Source: Bacteroidia bacterium
GTDB lineage: Bacteria > Bacteroidota > Bacteroidia > Flavobacteriales > Flavobacteriaceae
Reading direction: 5' to 3'
Length of the DNA stretch: 7,843 bases
Assembly (NCBI GenBank): GCA_030429325.1
Contig: JAUICT010000087.1
Coordinates: forward strand, 1 to 7,843
Shown in pieces: positions 1 through 6,318 of this stretch (position 1 is the first letter of the stretch; each line of letters begins with the position of its first letter). The notes below the pieces were generated by a model. It ran no database searches and was not told where the DNA came from. It saw only the letters and a program-made list of their open reading frames with translations. The translations under genes were made by a program, and so were the position numbers.

Positions 1-51
1 CCCCTGCAAAGTAAGAAATTATTTGGTGTGGGGGTTGGGGGGATATTTAAC

Positions 52-471
52 TCATAGTTTGTTTATTAACCATAAAATTCCAATTCCAGAAAATATAAAT
101 CCGAGGGTTATAAATATCATGGGAAAATACGTTTTCCAATAGGTACTGTCGATCATGATTTCATAATCGTTCCCCTTTTTCAAGTAAATTATGTCAATGG
201 GTTGGTTAATCCTTCTTGGGCTTTCACTGGAATCCAATTTTTGAATCGTTTCAATGCCGTTTTTGTCCGTAAATCTTACAATTGGAAAGTGATAAATGTT
301 TGAATCACCGTCGGTGTTTTTGATCCGTTCGGTCACAAAGTCGATTATTTTGGTTTTCGTCTTAATTCCATTTGCCTGTATTCTTCGATTTGAACTGCGG
401 ACATAATACCCTACAAATAAAAATGCCCCGCCAACAAATAAAAAGACTGCTGCTCCTATCAAATTTTCCAT
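52..471 (-). CDS. DUF3592 domain-containing two-pass membrane protein
   Basis: This is a 139-residue inner-membrane protein of unknown function that matches the DUF3592 pattern. A hydrophobic helix at about residues 4-23 is followed by a basic stretch (RSSNRR). A soluble, mostly beta segment at about 35-108 comes next, and a second hydrophobic helix lies at about 112-136. The family signature is visible as HFPIVRFTDKNG (61-72), the 'P-V-x-F-x-D-x-x-G' strand, and as PIDIIYLKKGNDYEIMID (91-108), the 'V-x-Y-x-p-x-n' strand. The ATG start is supported because the first helix begins right after it. The leader has only a weak AAGAAA-type element, which is normal for Bacteroidota. The gene lies 63 bp downstream of the SUFU-domain gene on the same strand and is probably co-transcribed with it; I see no promoter in the gap. 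A 60-bp block of this gene counts at about 33% GC, lower than the genes to the right. The family call is fairly secure, but the function is unknown. Confidence 0.8.
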   Translation of the reverse strand: MENLIGAAVFLFVGGAFLFVGYYVRSSNRRIQANGIKTKTKIIDFVTERIKNTDGDSNIYHFPIVRFTDKNGIETIQKLDSSESPRRINQPIDIIYLKKGNDYEIMIDSTYWKTYFPMIFITLGFIFSGIGILWLINKL

Positions 472-534
472 TCAGTTTCTTGGTGTATCAGAGTGAGGTC
501 TGTGTTTAATTTGGCCAACTTTGTTTGTAGCTTT

Positions 535-1197
535 TCAAATTACAGGTTCTCTATCCAAATCACTGTATGGATAAACTCCTTTTTCATTTAACAGTTTAAA
601 TAACTCATCACTTCCATTTTTCATTGCATACTCCATTTCACTCCTAAATATCTGTATACAAAGCAAAAGATGATGTTCTCTGTCCCCAATTTTAAATTTC
701 TTTCCCTCGGGTTCGTACAAGTCAAAAACCAAACAAGTATTCTCTTCACCCTCTCCATTTGGTACTTCAATTGTTTCTTTTGGATTGAGCACAGCATGGG
801 AAGAATACATTCCGATAGAAGTCAAAAACCCACATGCTTTTCTTTCGATTAGATTGAAAGGTGTCTGTTCATCTTGGCTGTTGGCATAATCATGTTTGGT
901 GAAAGCAACCAATTCGTATGTTCCATGTTGGTTTTTTTTCGGTCCTTTTCCATCTGGATCCAATAATTCCATTGTGGCAAATCCGGTCCCTTTTATGTGA
1001 TTTGGGAAGTAATACATGTCGACAGCCCCTCCAATGGAAAAAGGTATTATTGCATGTCCCACAAGATTGTGCATTTTTCCAAGGACATTCTCAAGCCCTT
1101 TAGATTTCAATTCATAATCTTGATCATATTCCTCTTCTGTAAACTCTTTTTCTAAAGGTTTTTCTCTTTTGCCAAATAGATTTTTTAAAAATCCCAT
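535..1197 (-). CDS. Suppressor of fused (SUFU) domain protein
   Basis: This 220-residue cytoplasmic protein resembles the bacterial suppressor-of-fused family. After a basic N-terminal tail (MGFLKNLFGKREK), the family-like blocks are DMYYFPNHIKGTGFATMEL (60-78), TYELVAFTKH (93-102), the strand LVFDLYEP (156-163), LLLCIQIFRSEMEYAMKNG (177-195) leading into a helix DELFKLLNEKGV, and a C-terminal DLDREPV (213-219) that fits the conserved closing 'D-x-x-R-x-x-V' motif. Its length is normal for the single-domain bacterial form. In bacteria, SUFU-superfamily proteins have been proposed from comparative genomics to act as immunity proteins at polymorphic toxin loci, but no toxin is present here. It is probably the first gene of a two-gene unit with the DUF3592 gene. 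Sampled blocks are 30-32% GC, which suggests an acquired segment. The start is the ATG at 1195-1197, with no visible Shine-Dalgarno sequence. The family assignment is by eye; the immunity role is inference. Confidence 0.7.
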   Translation of the reverse strand: MGFLKNLFGKREKPLEKEFTEEEYDQDYELKSKGLENVLGKMHNLVGHAIIPFSIGGAVDMYYFPNHIKGTGFATMELLDPDGKGPKKNQHGTYELVAFTKHDYANSQDEQTPFNLIERKACGFLTSIGMYSSHAVLNPKETIEVPNGEGEENTCLVFDLYEPEGKKFKIGDREHHLLLCIQIFRSEMEYAMKNGSDELFKLLNEKGVYPYSDLDREPVI

Positions 1198-1283
1198 AGT
1201 GTTATTTCAGTTTGATTTTAAAGGTTACATGCCTCTTGAATCAGTAGGGTTTTCGTAGACCACAGCCCACATATTCATAAATG

Positions 1284-1316
1284 TACCACTTTATTGTGGT
1301 AAAAAGAGTTGTGGTA
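1284..1316. promoter_or_regulatory. Inverted repeat plus direct repeat, possible operator
   Basis: TACCAC (1284-1289) and GTGGTA (1296-1301) form a perfect inverted repeat with a 6-bp TTTATT spacer. The 8-mer TTGTGGTA recurs as a direct repeat at 1294-1301 and 1309-1316, 15 bp apart, or about one and a half helical turns. Such spacing in a divergent intergenic region could mark a regulator-binding site for the SDR, the SUFU gene or both. No regulator gene is adjacent, and arms this short can occur by chance. Confidence 0.3.
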
Positions 1317-1345
1317 GAAGACAAACCATCTACCCCAAAAATTTA

Positions 1346-1376
1346 CCATCCTTTTAGGATGGATTTTTTGTTTTTG
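1346..1376 (+). terminator. Terminator-like hairpin upstream of the SDR gene
   Basis: The stem CCATCC (1346-1351) pairs with GGATGG (1357-1362) around a TTTTA loop and is followed on the plus strand by ATTTTTTGTTTTTG. This is a textbook intrinsic terminator shape. No plus-strand gene lies upstream of it within the spacer. It would therefore end a short transcript starting in the spacer (a small RNA or a leader) or act as an attenuator in front of the SDR. The structure is clear, but its role is inference. Confidence 0.5.
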
Positions 1377-1416
1377 CCCATTTCCTTTGTGAACTTTAGG
1401 GGATAAAAAAATCAAT

Positions 1417-2127
1417 ATGGACTTAGAAGGAAAAGTAGCCTACATCACAGGAGGCACCAAAGGAATAGGGTTGGGCATTGCCAAGAGCCTTTTGCAACAG
1501 GGCATGAAAGTTGCCATAAGTGGACGGAACCGGGAAGGTGTCAACGAAGCCGTAAACCAACTTAATGCGGGCACCAATGTTTTGGGCGTGGTTTCGGACG
1601 TGGTTGAATTACAGGATGAAATAGATGCCGTTGCACATATTTTAAAAACGTGGAAGCGATTGGATGTGGTCATGGCCAATGCTGGGGTGGGCCATTTTGC
1701 CCCCATAGATGAAATGAAGCCCGAAGATTGGAACCAAATGATAAACACTAACCTGAACGGGGTGTTCCATACACTAAAGGCTTCGGTAGAGGCCTTAAAA
1801 CTTACCGAAGGCTATTACATGACCTTGGCCAGCTTGGCCGGGACCAACTTTTTTGCCACCGCAGCGGGCTACAATGCCACCAAGTTTGGCGTAGTGGGCT
1901 TTACACAGGCCGCCATGCTCGATTTAAGGAAATACAACATCAAGGTCACCACGATCATGCCGGGATCGGTGGCTTCGCACTTTAACAGCAACGAACCCTC
2001 GGAGAAGGACGCTTGGAAAATCCAACCAGAAGATATTGGGAAGTTGGTGGTGGATCTACTCACCATGCACCCCAGAACATTGCCCAGCAAGATAGAGGTG
2101 CGACCCACCCGCCCCGATTTAAAATAA
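1417..2127 (+). CDS. Classical short-chain dehydrogenase/reductase (SDR)
   Basis: This 236-residue cytosolic oxidoreductase with a Rossmann fold oxidises or reduces an alcohol/carbonyl substrate that cannot be named from sequence. The cofactor glycine motif TGGTKGIG spans residues 11-18. The strand-2 end SGRNR (35-39) carries arginines and lacks an acidic residue, which in this family favours NADP(H). Asp61 is the usual adenine-contact aspartate, and NAG occurs at 88-90. The catalytic tetrad is visible as Asn112 (TNLNG), Ser139 (LASLAG), Tyr152 and Lys156 (YNATK), followed by PG at 182-183. The length is slightly below the usual 250 residues, mostly at the C-terminus. It resembles FabG-like enzymes but should not be named fabG. 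The ATG is preceded by an A-rich leader; a weak -7-like TTCCTTTG lies at 1382-1389. It is the only plus-strand gene here and converges on the nuclease gene with no gap. Confidence 0.92.
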   Translation: MDLEGKVAYITGGTKGIGLGIAKSLLQQGMKVAISGRNREGVNEAVNQLNAGTNVLGVVSDVVELQDEIDAVAHILKTWKRLDVVMANAGVGHFAPIDEMKPEDWNQMINTNLNGVFHTLKASVEALKLTEGYYMTLASLAGTNFFATAAGYNATKFGVVGFTQAAMLDLRKYNIKVTTIMPGSVASHFNSNEPSEKDAWKIQPEDIGKLVVDLLTMHPRTLPSKIEVRPTRPDLK

Positions 2128-2141
2128 TTAAACGGGCTTTT
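2111..2141 (+). terminator. Coding-embedded terminator for the SDR transcript
   Basis: GCCCCG (2111-2116) pairs with CGGGC (2133-2137) with one bulged C. After a bulged A, TTTAA (2118-2122) pairs with TTAAA (2128-2132) around an AATAA loop. TTTT follows at 2138-2141 on the plus strand. The minus-strand reading lacks a T-tract after the stem, so termination should mainly serve the SDR transcript. The left arm encodes the SDR C-terminus (RPDLK). The SDR stop codon is in the loop, the nuclease stop codon lies in the right arm, and the rest of that arm encodes the nuclease C-terminus. The T-tract is short, so its strength is uncertain. Confidence 0.45.
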
Positions 2142-4857
2142 CGGTAAGTGGAATCTGTGTGGAGCAGATTTCCTTGATGAGTTGTTCCAGATAGCTGGTA
2201 AACGTTTCCAGTACCTTGGCGTCGATCAAGGGTTTTTTGTCCTCGGTAAAAGGGAAAAATCCCTGTCCCAGATTTTTAAAGGAATAGATGCCTGCGTGCA
2301 CAGGCTGTTCCCCGTGTTTTTTGGTGTACAACAGAGCATAGCACAGCAGTTGGAACGCCTTGCTCTTGTCGTAATTGGTGATGAGTTCCTCCCAATCCGT
2401 AATTTTTACGTTTTTGGGTTCCACCTTTCCAGTCTTGTAGTCCACCACCCGGATAATGCCGTCTACTTGGTCCACGCGGTCCAGGGTCCCTTTCAATTTT
2501 ATGGGAAAGTCCAGACCGGGCACTTGCAGTTGGCACTCGTACCGTTCTTCCAGAGCGAGGAGTTTTACTTCATGTCTTTGGAGTTGTTGCAGTTCCAAAC
2601 CGATGAAGTTTTCCAGATATTTTCCGATGACGTTGTAGACCAGAAGATATTTTCCTTTGGAAACATCGACCCCTGGTAGGTTTTTATTGAAATGTCGCTG
2701 CACCGTTTGGGCAATCTGAGGTTTTACGGCAGAAACTTTTTCCTTGGTGAGCACTTGCCCCAATAAAGGTTGGTACAGGTCCTCCAGACTGTCGTGCACA
2801 ATGGTCCCAAAAGTATTGGCAGCGATGTTCTCCTCGACTTCCTCCACATCGTTGATCTTTAAAATATTACGGGTGTAAAAATCGATGGGGTTTCTAATGT
2901 AATTGGTCAGGGAGGTGGGGGAAAAGCCGTTTTCGGCAAAAACCACGATGGCCCTGTGCAGTTGTTCGCCCTTGGTGATCTGCAAAAGGGTTTCTGCCGT
3001 GATTTGGGTCTGTGGCGTGCTTATGGTATGGGTCACAAAAGGGGCCACGTCCTTATCGGTGAGCAGCTGTGAGACCAACCTACTCTTTTCTCCGCCTTCC
3101 AAGACATCAGGTTCTGTGTTGTAGATGACGAACACGTTTTTGGCACGTTGGATGAGTCGGTAGAAGTGGTAGGTGTAAATGGCGTCTTTTTCCTTGTAGG
3201 TGGGCAGACCGTAGTCGCGTTTTACATCGAAGGGAATAAAGGAGTTGTTGGATTTTCCGGAAGGTAGGATTCCCTCGTTAACGGAGGTGATGATGACGGT
3301 TTCATAATCCAAGTTTCGGCTTTCCAACATTCCCATGATCTGTAGGCCTGTCAACGGTTCTCCAACAAAATCCATGTTTTCCATGTTTGTCAATTGCTTG
3401 AACAGGCTTTTGATGGATCGGAGCTCTTTAATTTGCCCCAATTTGTCCAAGTGCTGCTTCAATTGGTTGAAGAGCGTGTAAAAGCGGAATAGCTGTTCCA
3501 GTTCTAATGCATTTTCCTCTTTTTGGAATAGCGTTTTTAAACGGAGGGTGAGCAAAAGACAGCAATCTACCCATTGTACTGGGCTGATTGCTGTGCTGGG
3601 GAAAATAATCTTTAGGATTTCGGAGGCATCGGCGTAGTTGGACAAGGTATTGGAATCCAAGTACAACCAGTTGTTTTGTTTGATGTCGTTGGAGATGACC
3701 TTGGCAAAATCGAGTTGTTGATCTTTGGACAATACCGAAACATAGGGATTGGAGAGGAATTCCAATACATTTTTATAGAGCCATCCCCGTTCCGAAGCAT
3801 TACTATTGAGCTCTAAAAAACTCAGGTAAAAAGAATAGAGCACAGTTTTGTCCAAGGGAAGTCCCATGGTAATGTTGGTACTCTGGATGGTGGCAGGAAC
3901 GGCCTTGAGCATGGGTGTGAGCAAAGTCTCATCGGCCAGTACCACTGCGGTATTTGCGAGATCGATTTCCTTGCTGTCATTTAAATTTTGCAACAGTTGC
4001 CCCACATATTTGGTCTGCGAGATACTTTTTGGAACTCCAGTTATTTCAATTCTTTTGGAAGCGAGAAAATGGTCTTGGGACTCTATGGCGCCTTTGTTTT
4101 TATAATAAGGCCACTCCCGCTGGTATTTTCTGATGAAAAGTCCGGCATCGTGGATGGGGTCATTCAAAAAATGTGTATCAATATCCCAAAAGATGAGTCC
4201 ATTACCCTGTTCCAGAAAATATTGGACAATGGTGGATTCTGCATTGTTCAAGGCGTTGAAACCCACAAAGACAAAAAGATGGTTCTTGGTTTTGGTCCCA
4301 TAAACCTCAAGGTTGTCAACGGACATTCTGGACATGAGTCCTTGGTAGCCTCGTTTCTGTTCCAGCAAGGTCTTGGTGAATCCATTGTAAAGAGACTCCA
4401 AATTGTTCCACAATTGTAGATAGTTTTTTACGAGATCGGTTTTCTCTTTTTGTAAGGACCAGTGGTTGAGTTCCTTGATGGCGGACAGATAATTGAGGAT
4501 ATCCTTTGGCGGGATGAGGTAGCCGTCTATTTCATCAAAATCCTGTACGAGCACCTGCGCCCATTTCATGAAGGTGGGAAAGTCATCGTGTTCTTCCAGA
4601 TTGGATTTTCGATAAACTTCAAAAAGGGCCAGGAGCAGTTCCAAATTGGGAGCCTTATCCATCCCCGAAATGTCCGCGATAAAGTCCTGAATAGAGAAAA
4701 TCTTCGGGGCAAAGGTGTTTTGCTGCAGCCTTTGGGAAATGAACTTTTTTAAAAAAGTTCCCGATCGTTTACTTGGGAGCACAAAGGTACATTGGGAGGG
4801 GTTGATGTCCTTCTCTTGCAAACGGTCCAATACATGTTCCAGAAAACTTTGATGCAT
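2128..4857 (-). CDS. AddB-like PD-(D/E)XK nuclease family protein
   Basis: This 909-residue protein resembles the AddB/RexB subunit of helicase-nuclease complexes that process double-strand breaks for recombination. Its N-terminal region is helicase-like without a Walker A motif: TFVLPSKRSGTFLKKF (24-39) sits where such proteins have a degenerate motif. A UvrD-C-like segment follows, with LDYETVIITSVNEGILP (516-532) and the KEKDAIYTYHFYRLIQRA block (555-572). The nuclease domain is at about 645-900: His688 (GTIVHDSLE), Asp793 in GTLDRVD, Asp806 and Lys808 in VVDYKTG, and Gln836/Tyr840 in QLLCY, so all core residues are intact. Cysteines for an AddB-type iron-sulfur cluster are missing; Asn656 (YIRNPIDFY) lies where the first is expected. 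No AddA/UvrD helicase is in the window. The start codon is only 13 bp past the ompA terminator, with no good promoter between, and the stop abuts the SDR stop. The family is certain; the AddB role is inferred. Confidence 0.9.
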   Translation of the reverse strand: MHQSFLEHVLDRLQEKDINPSQCTFVLPSKRSGTFLKKFISQRLQQNTFAPKIFSIQDFIADISGMDKAPNLELLLALFEVYRKSNLEEHDDFPTFMKWAQVLVQDFDEIDGYLIPPKDILNYLSAIKELNHWSLQKEKTDLVKNYLQLWNNLESLYNGFTKTLLEQKRGYQGLMSRMSVDNLEVYGTKTKNHLFVFVGFNALNNAESTIVQYFLEQGNGLIFWDIDTHFLNDPIHDAGLFIRKYQREWPYYKNKGAIESQDHFLASKRIEITGVPKSISQTKYVGQLLQNLNDSKEIDLANTAVVLADETLLTPMLKAVPATIQSTNITMGLPLDKTVLYSFYLSFLELNSNASERGWLYKNVLEFLSNPYVSVLSKDQQLDFAKVISNDIKQNNWLYLDSNTLSNYADASEILKIIFPSTAISPVQWVDCCLLLTLRLKTLFQKEENALELEQLFRFYTLFNQLKQHLDKLGQIKELRSIKSLFKQLTNMENMDFVGEPLTGLQIMGMLESRNLDYETVIITSVNEGILPSGKSNNSFIPFDVKRDYGLPTYKEKDAIYTYHFYRLIQRAKNVFVIYNTEPDVLEGGEKSRLVSQLLTDKDVAPFVTHTISTPQTQITAETLLQITKGEQLHRAIVVFAENGFSPTSLTNYIRNPIDFYTRNILKINDVEEVEENIAANTFGTIVHDSLEDLYQPLLGQVLTKEKVSAVKPQIAQTVQRHFNKNLPGVDVSKGKYLLVYNVIGKYLENFIGLELQQLQRHEVKLLALEERYECQLQVPGLDFPIKLKGTLDRVDQVDGIIRVVDYKTGKVEPKNVKITDWEELITNYDKSKAFQLLCYALLYTKKHGEQPVHAGIYSFKNLGQGFFPFTEDKKPLIDAKVLETFTSYLEQLIKEICSTQIPLTEKPV

Positions 4858-4860
4858 GGA

Positions 4861-4898
4861 CTAAAAATAAAAAAGGCCCCGCAATTGCAGGGCCTTTT
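4861..4898 (-). terminator. Intrinsic terminator of ompA
   Basis: AAAAGGCCC (4871-4879) pairs perfectly with GGGCCTTTT (4890-4898). The 10-nt loop itself contains the palindrome GCAATTGC and may pair further. On the minus strand the stem runs directly into TTTTTTATTTTTAG, a strong U-tract. It begins 27 bp after the ompA stop codon. The stem has A-runs on one side and T-runs on the other, so it could also work in the opposite direction. Confidence 0.92.
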
Positions 4899-4925
4899 CG
4901 AAAAGAAAACTGAGTTTCTATTTCA

Positions 4926-6284
4926 TTATTTTACCAAGTTGATTTCAACTCGTCTGTTTTGTGCTCTACCAGCTCTTGTGTTGTTAGTGGCGATAGGCTT
5001 AGCCTCACCATAACCGATAGCAGTCAATCTAGAAGAAGAGATTCCTTTGTCGATCAAGAAGTCACGAACAGAGTTAGCTCTTTTCTCAGAAAGCTCTTGG
5101 TTCAATTTCTCGCTACCAACGCTGTCAGTGTGACCTTCAACAGTAAACTTAGCGTTAGGATACTCGTTCAAGATTTGGATGATGTCAACCATTACAGAAG
5201 TAGATTCTGCTTTGATGGAAGACTTACCAGTATCGAACAAGATAGTTCTAGCGTAGTCGTTCAATTGCTTCTGAACTTCTTCAGTTACTTCTGGACAACC
5301 GTTGTTGGCTACAGTACCAGCAATTTCTGGACACTGATCGTCTTTGTCAAGTACACCATCACCGTCAGAATCTGGCCATGGGCATCCTTTGTTTTCAGCA
5401 GGACCAGCTTCGTTAGGACAAGAATCATCTTTATCGGCAACACCGTCACCATCAGCATCAGGACATCCAGCTAGAGCAGGAAGACCAGCAGTGTTAGGAC
5501 AAGCGTCATCTTTATCGGCAACACCGTCACCATCAGAATCAGGACATCCGTTCATTTCTTTAGATCCGGCTTCGTTAGGGCAGCTATCTTTAGAATCTTC
5601 GATGCCATCACCATCAGAATCAGGACAACCGTTGAAAGCTTCCAAACCAGCAACTTCTGGACAAGCATCGTCTTTGTCGTAGATACCATCACCGTCAGTG
5701 TCAGTACCACCAAATTTAATGCTAATACCAGCCAAGTGTTGGAAATGCTTAACCAAGTAATCTTCGAAAGCATGCTTGTACTGGGTCTGTAGTGTAAGAC
5801 CGATGTTTTCTGAGAACCAGATGTTGATACCAACACCACCGTTAACAGTACCAGCTCCGATTTCATCAACCCAAGTATAACCACCACCAATCTCAGCAAA
5901 AGGATCAATTGTAGTGTTTTTTAGGAAGTTGTACTTAATGGTACCATCTACAGCATAGTGAGAAAGGTCATCCACAGAAGTGTCACCGATTTTCTCGATT
6001 CTGTTCAAGGAACCACGTACGCCTAGAGAGAAACCATCACCGATGTACTTGGAAACTCCAACATAAGAAACGGAAGGCAAAATGTTCCAATGGTCTGAAA
6101 CATTGAAGTACTCATCAAACAAAGTAGTACTTGAAAATGGGTTATTCTCGTCATTGGTTGGATAAGCGTCTATAGCATTCACTCCAAAACTGATCTGCCA
6201 TGGATTATTCTCGTCTTGCGCTTGTATGTTGTTGATCCCTACAAACACAAGGGCAACAACCAATAATTTGCTAAGATGTTTCAT
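4926..6284 (-). CDS. OmpA-family outer membrane protein with TSP3 repeats
   Basis: This 452-residue abundant-type outer-membrane protein tethers the envelope to peptidoglycan. A signal peptide (residues 1-22, MKHLSKLLVVALVFVG..., cleavage after NIQA) leads into a predicted beta-barrel at about 25-193. Five thrombospondin type 3 calcium-binding repeats (DxDGDG...CP) follow at 195-331, then an OmpA C-terminal domain at about 340-452. In that domain EGHTDS (Asp387) and the NxxLSxxRAxxV motif (Arg402) supply the diaminopimelate-binding residues. I start at the ATG at 6282-6284. The frame stays open to a TTG two codons upstream, but MKHLSK fits a signal peptide better and an A/T-rich leader precedes it. 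A strong Bacteroidota promoter lies about 35-64 bp upstream of the start, and a strong terminator lies downstream, so ompA looks monocistronic. The domains are unmistakable; the exact porin or adhesion role is not shown. Confidence 0.95.
   Translation of the reverse strand: MKHLSKLLVVALVFVGINNIQAQDENNPWQISFGVNAIDAYPTNDENNPFSSTTLFDEYFNVSDHWNILPSVSYVGVSKYIGDGFSLGVRGSLNRIEKIGDTSVDDLSHYAVDGTIKYNFLKNTTIDPFAEIGGGYTWVDEIGAGTVNGGVGINIWFSENIGLTLQTQYKHAFEDYLVKHFQHLAGISIKFGGTDTDGDGIYDKDDACPEVAGLEAFNGCPDSDGDGIEDSKDSCPNEAGSKEMNGCPDSDGDGVADKDDACPNTAGLPALAGCPDADGDGVADKDDSCPNEAGPAENKGCPWPDSDGDGVLDKDDQCPEIAGTVANNGCPEVTEEVQKQLNDYARTILFDTGKSSIKAESTSVMVDIIQILNEYPNAKFTVEGHTDSVGSEKLNQELSEKRANSVRDFLIDKGISSSRLTAIGYGEAKPIATNNTRAGRAQNRRVEINLVK
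5292..5702 (-). repeat. Five tandem TSP3 repeats (81-bp period) within ompA
   Basis: The period is 27 residues or 81 bp, each unit being D-x-D-G-D-G-hydrophobic-x-D-x-x-D-x-C-P...G-x-x-x-x-x-G-C-P. Units one, two, three and five are exactly 27 residues, while unit four is 29 because WP is inserted after GCP. Two 31-bp blocks at 5425-5455 and 5506-5536 are identical, which points to recent duplication or gene conversion between neighbouring units. The acidic residues form calcium sites, and the paired cysteines are typical of thrombospondin type 3 repeats in OmpA-like proteins of this phylum. Confidence 0.93.
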
Positions 6285-6318
6285 GCTCAAAATTTTAAGT
6301 TTAAGTGTTTATCAGCTG

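Larger units (their letters stand above)
1198..1416. other. Divergent intergenic region, regulatory, no gene supported
   Basis: This 219-bp spacer separates the minus-strand SUFU gene from the plus-strand SDR gene. It contains a 6-bp inverted repeat (1284-1301), a second copy of one arm (1311-1316) and a terminator-like hairpin on the plus strand (1346-1376). A good TAnnTTTG box is missing in both directions. The nearest matches are TTCCTTTG at 1382-1389 for the SDR, and TAACCTTT (reverse complement at 1220-1227) for the SUFU gene. Neither has a well-placed upstream TTG. A 41-codon open frame on the plus strand (1281-1406) was considered and not called. Confidence 0.6.

Noticed and set aside
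52..1197. A new two-gene toxin-antitoxin or defence system made of SUFU and DUF3592.
   Set aside because: Neither protein shows a toxin, nuclease or effector motif, and a pair from one genome is not evidence of a functional system. Only the possible immunity role of SUFU is kept as a lead.
1229..1258. A 9-codon frame (MPLESVGFS) as a possible leader peptide for the hairpin at 1346.
   Set aside because: There is no run of regulatory codons, no visible start signal, and no alternative antiterminator pairing with the hairpin.
1281..1406. A 41-codon plus-strand open frame (starts MYHFIVVKR) ending 10 bp before the SDR start.
   Set aside because: It runs straight through the terminator-like hairpin and its T-tract and has no promoter or ribosome-binding signal. 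I recognise no family, so the open frame looks incidental to the regulatory spacer.
1417..2127. Naming the SDR fabG or assigning a substrate.
   Set aside because: The catalytic and cofactor motifs are common to the whole classical SDR class, and there are no fatty-acid or sugar pathway genes nearby to choose a substrate.
2182..2679. A 165-codon open frame on the plus strand opposite the nuclease gene, and similar ones at 3988-4419 and 4959-5474.
   Set aside because: They lie antisense to clearly coding regions with intact domains and show no domain of their own. The one at 4959-5474 merely mirrors the OmpA C-terminal domain and TSP3 repeats.
5292..5702. Regularly spaced repeats that might suggest a CRISPR array.
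   Set aside because: The 81-bp period is in frame with ompA and encodes thrombospondin type 3 calcium-binding units; there are no unique spacers between constant repeats.
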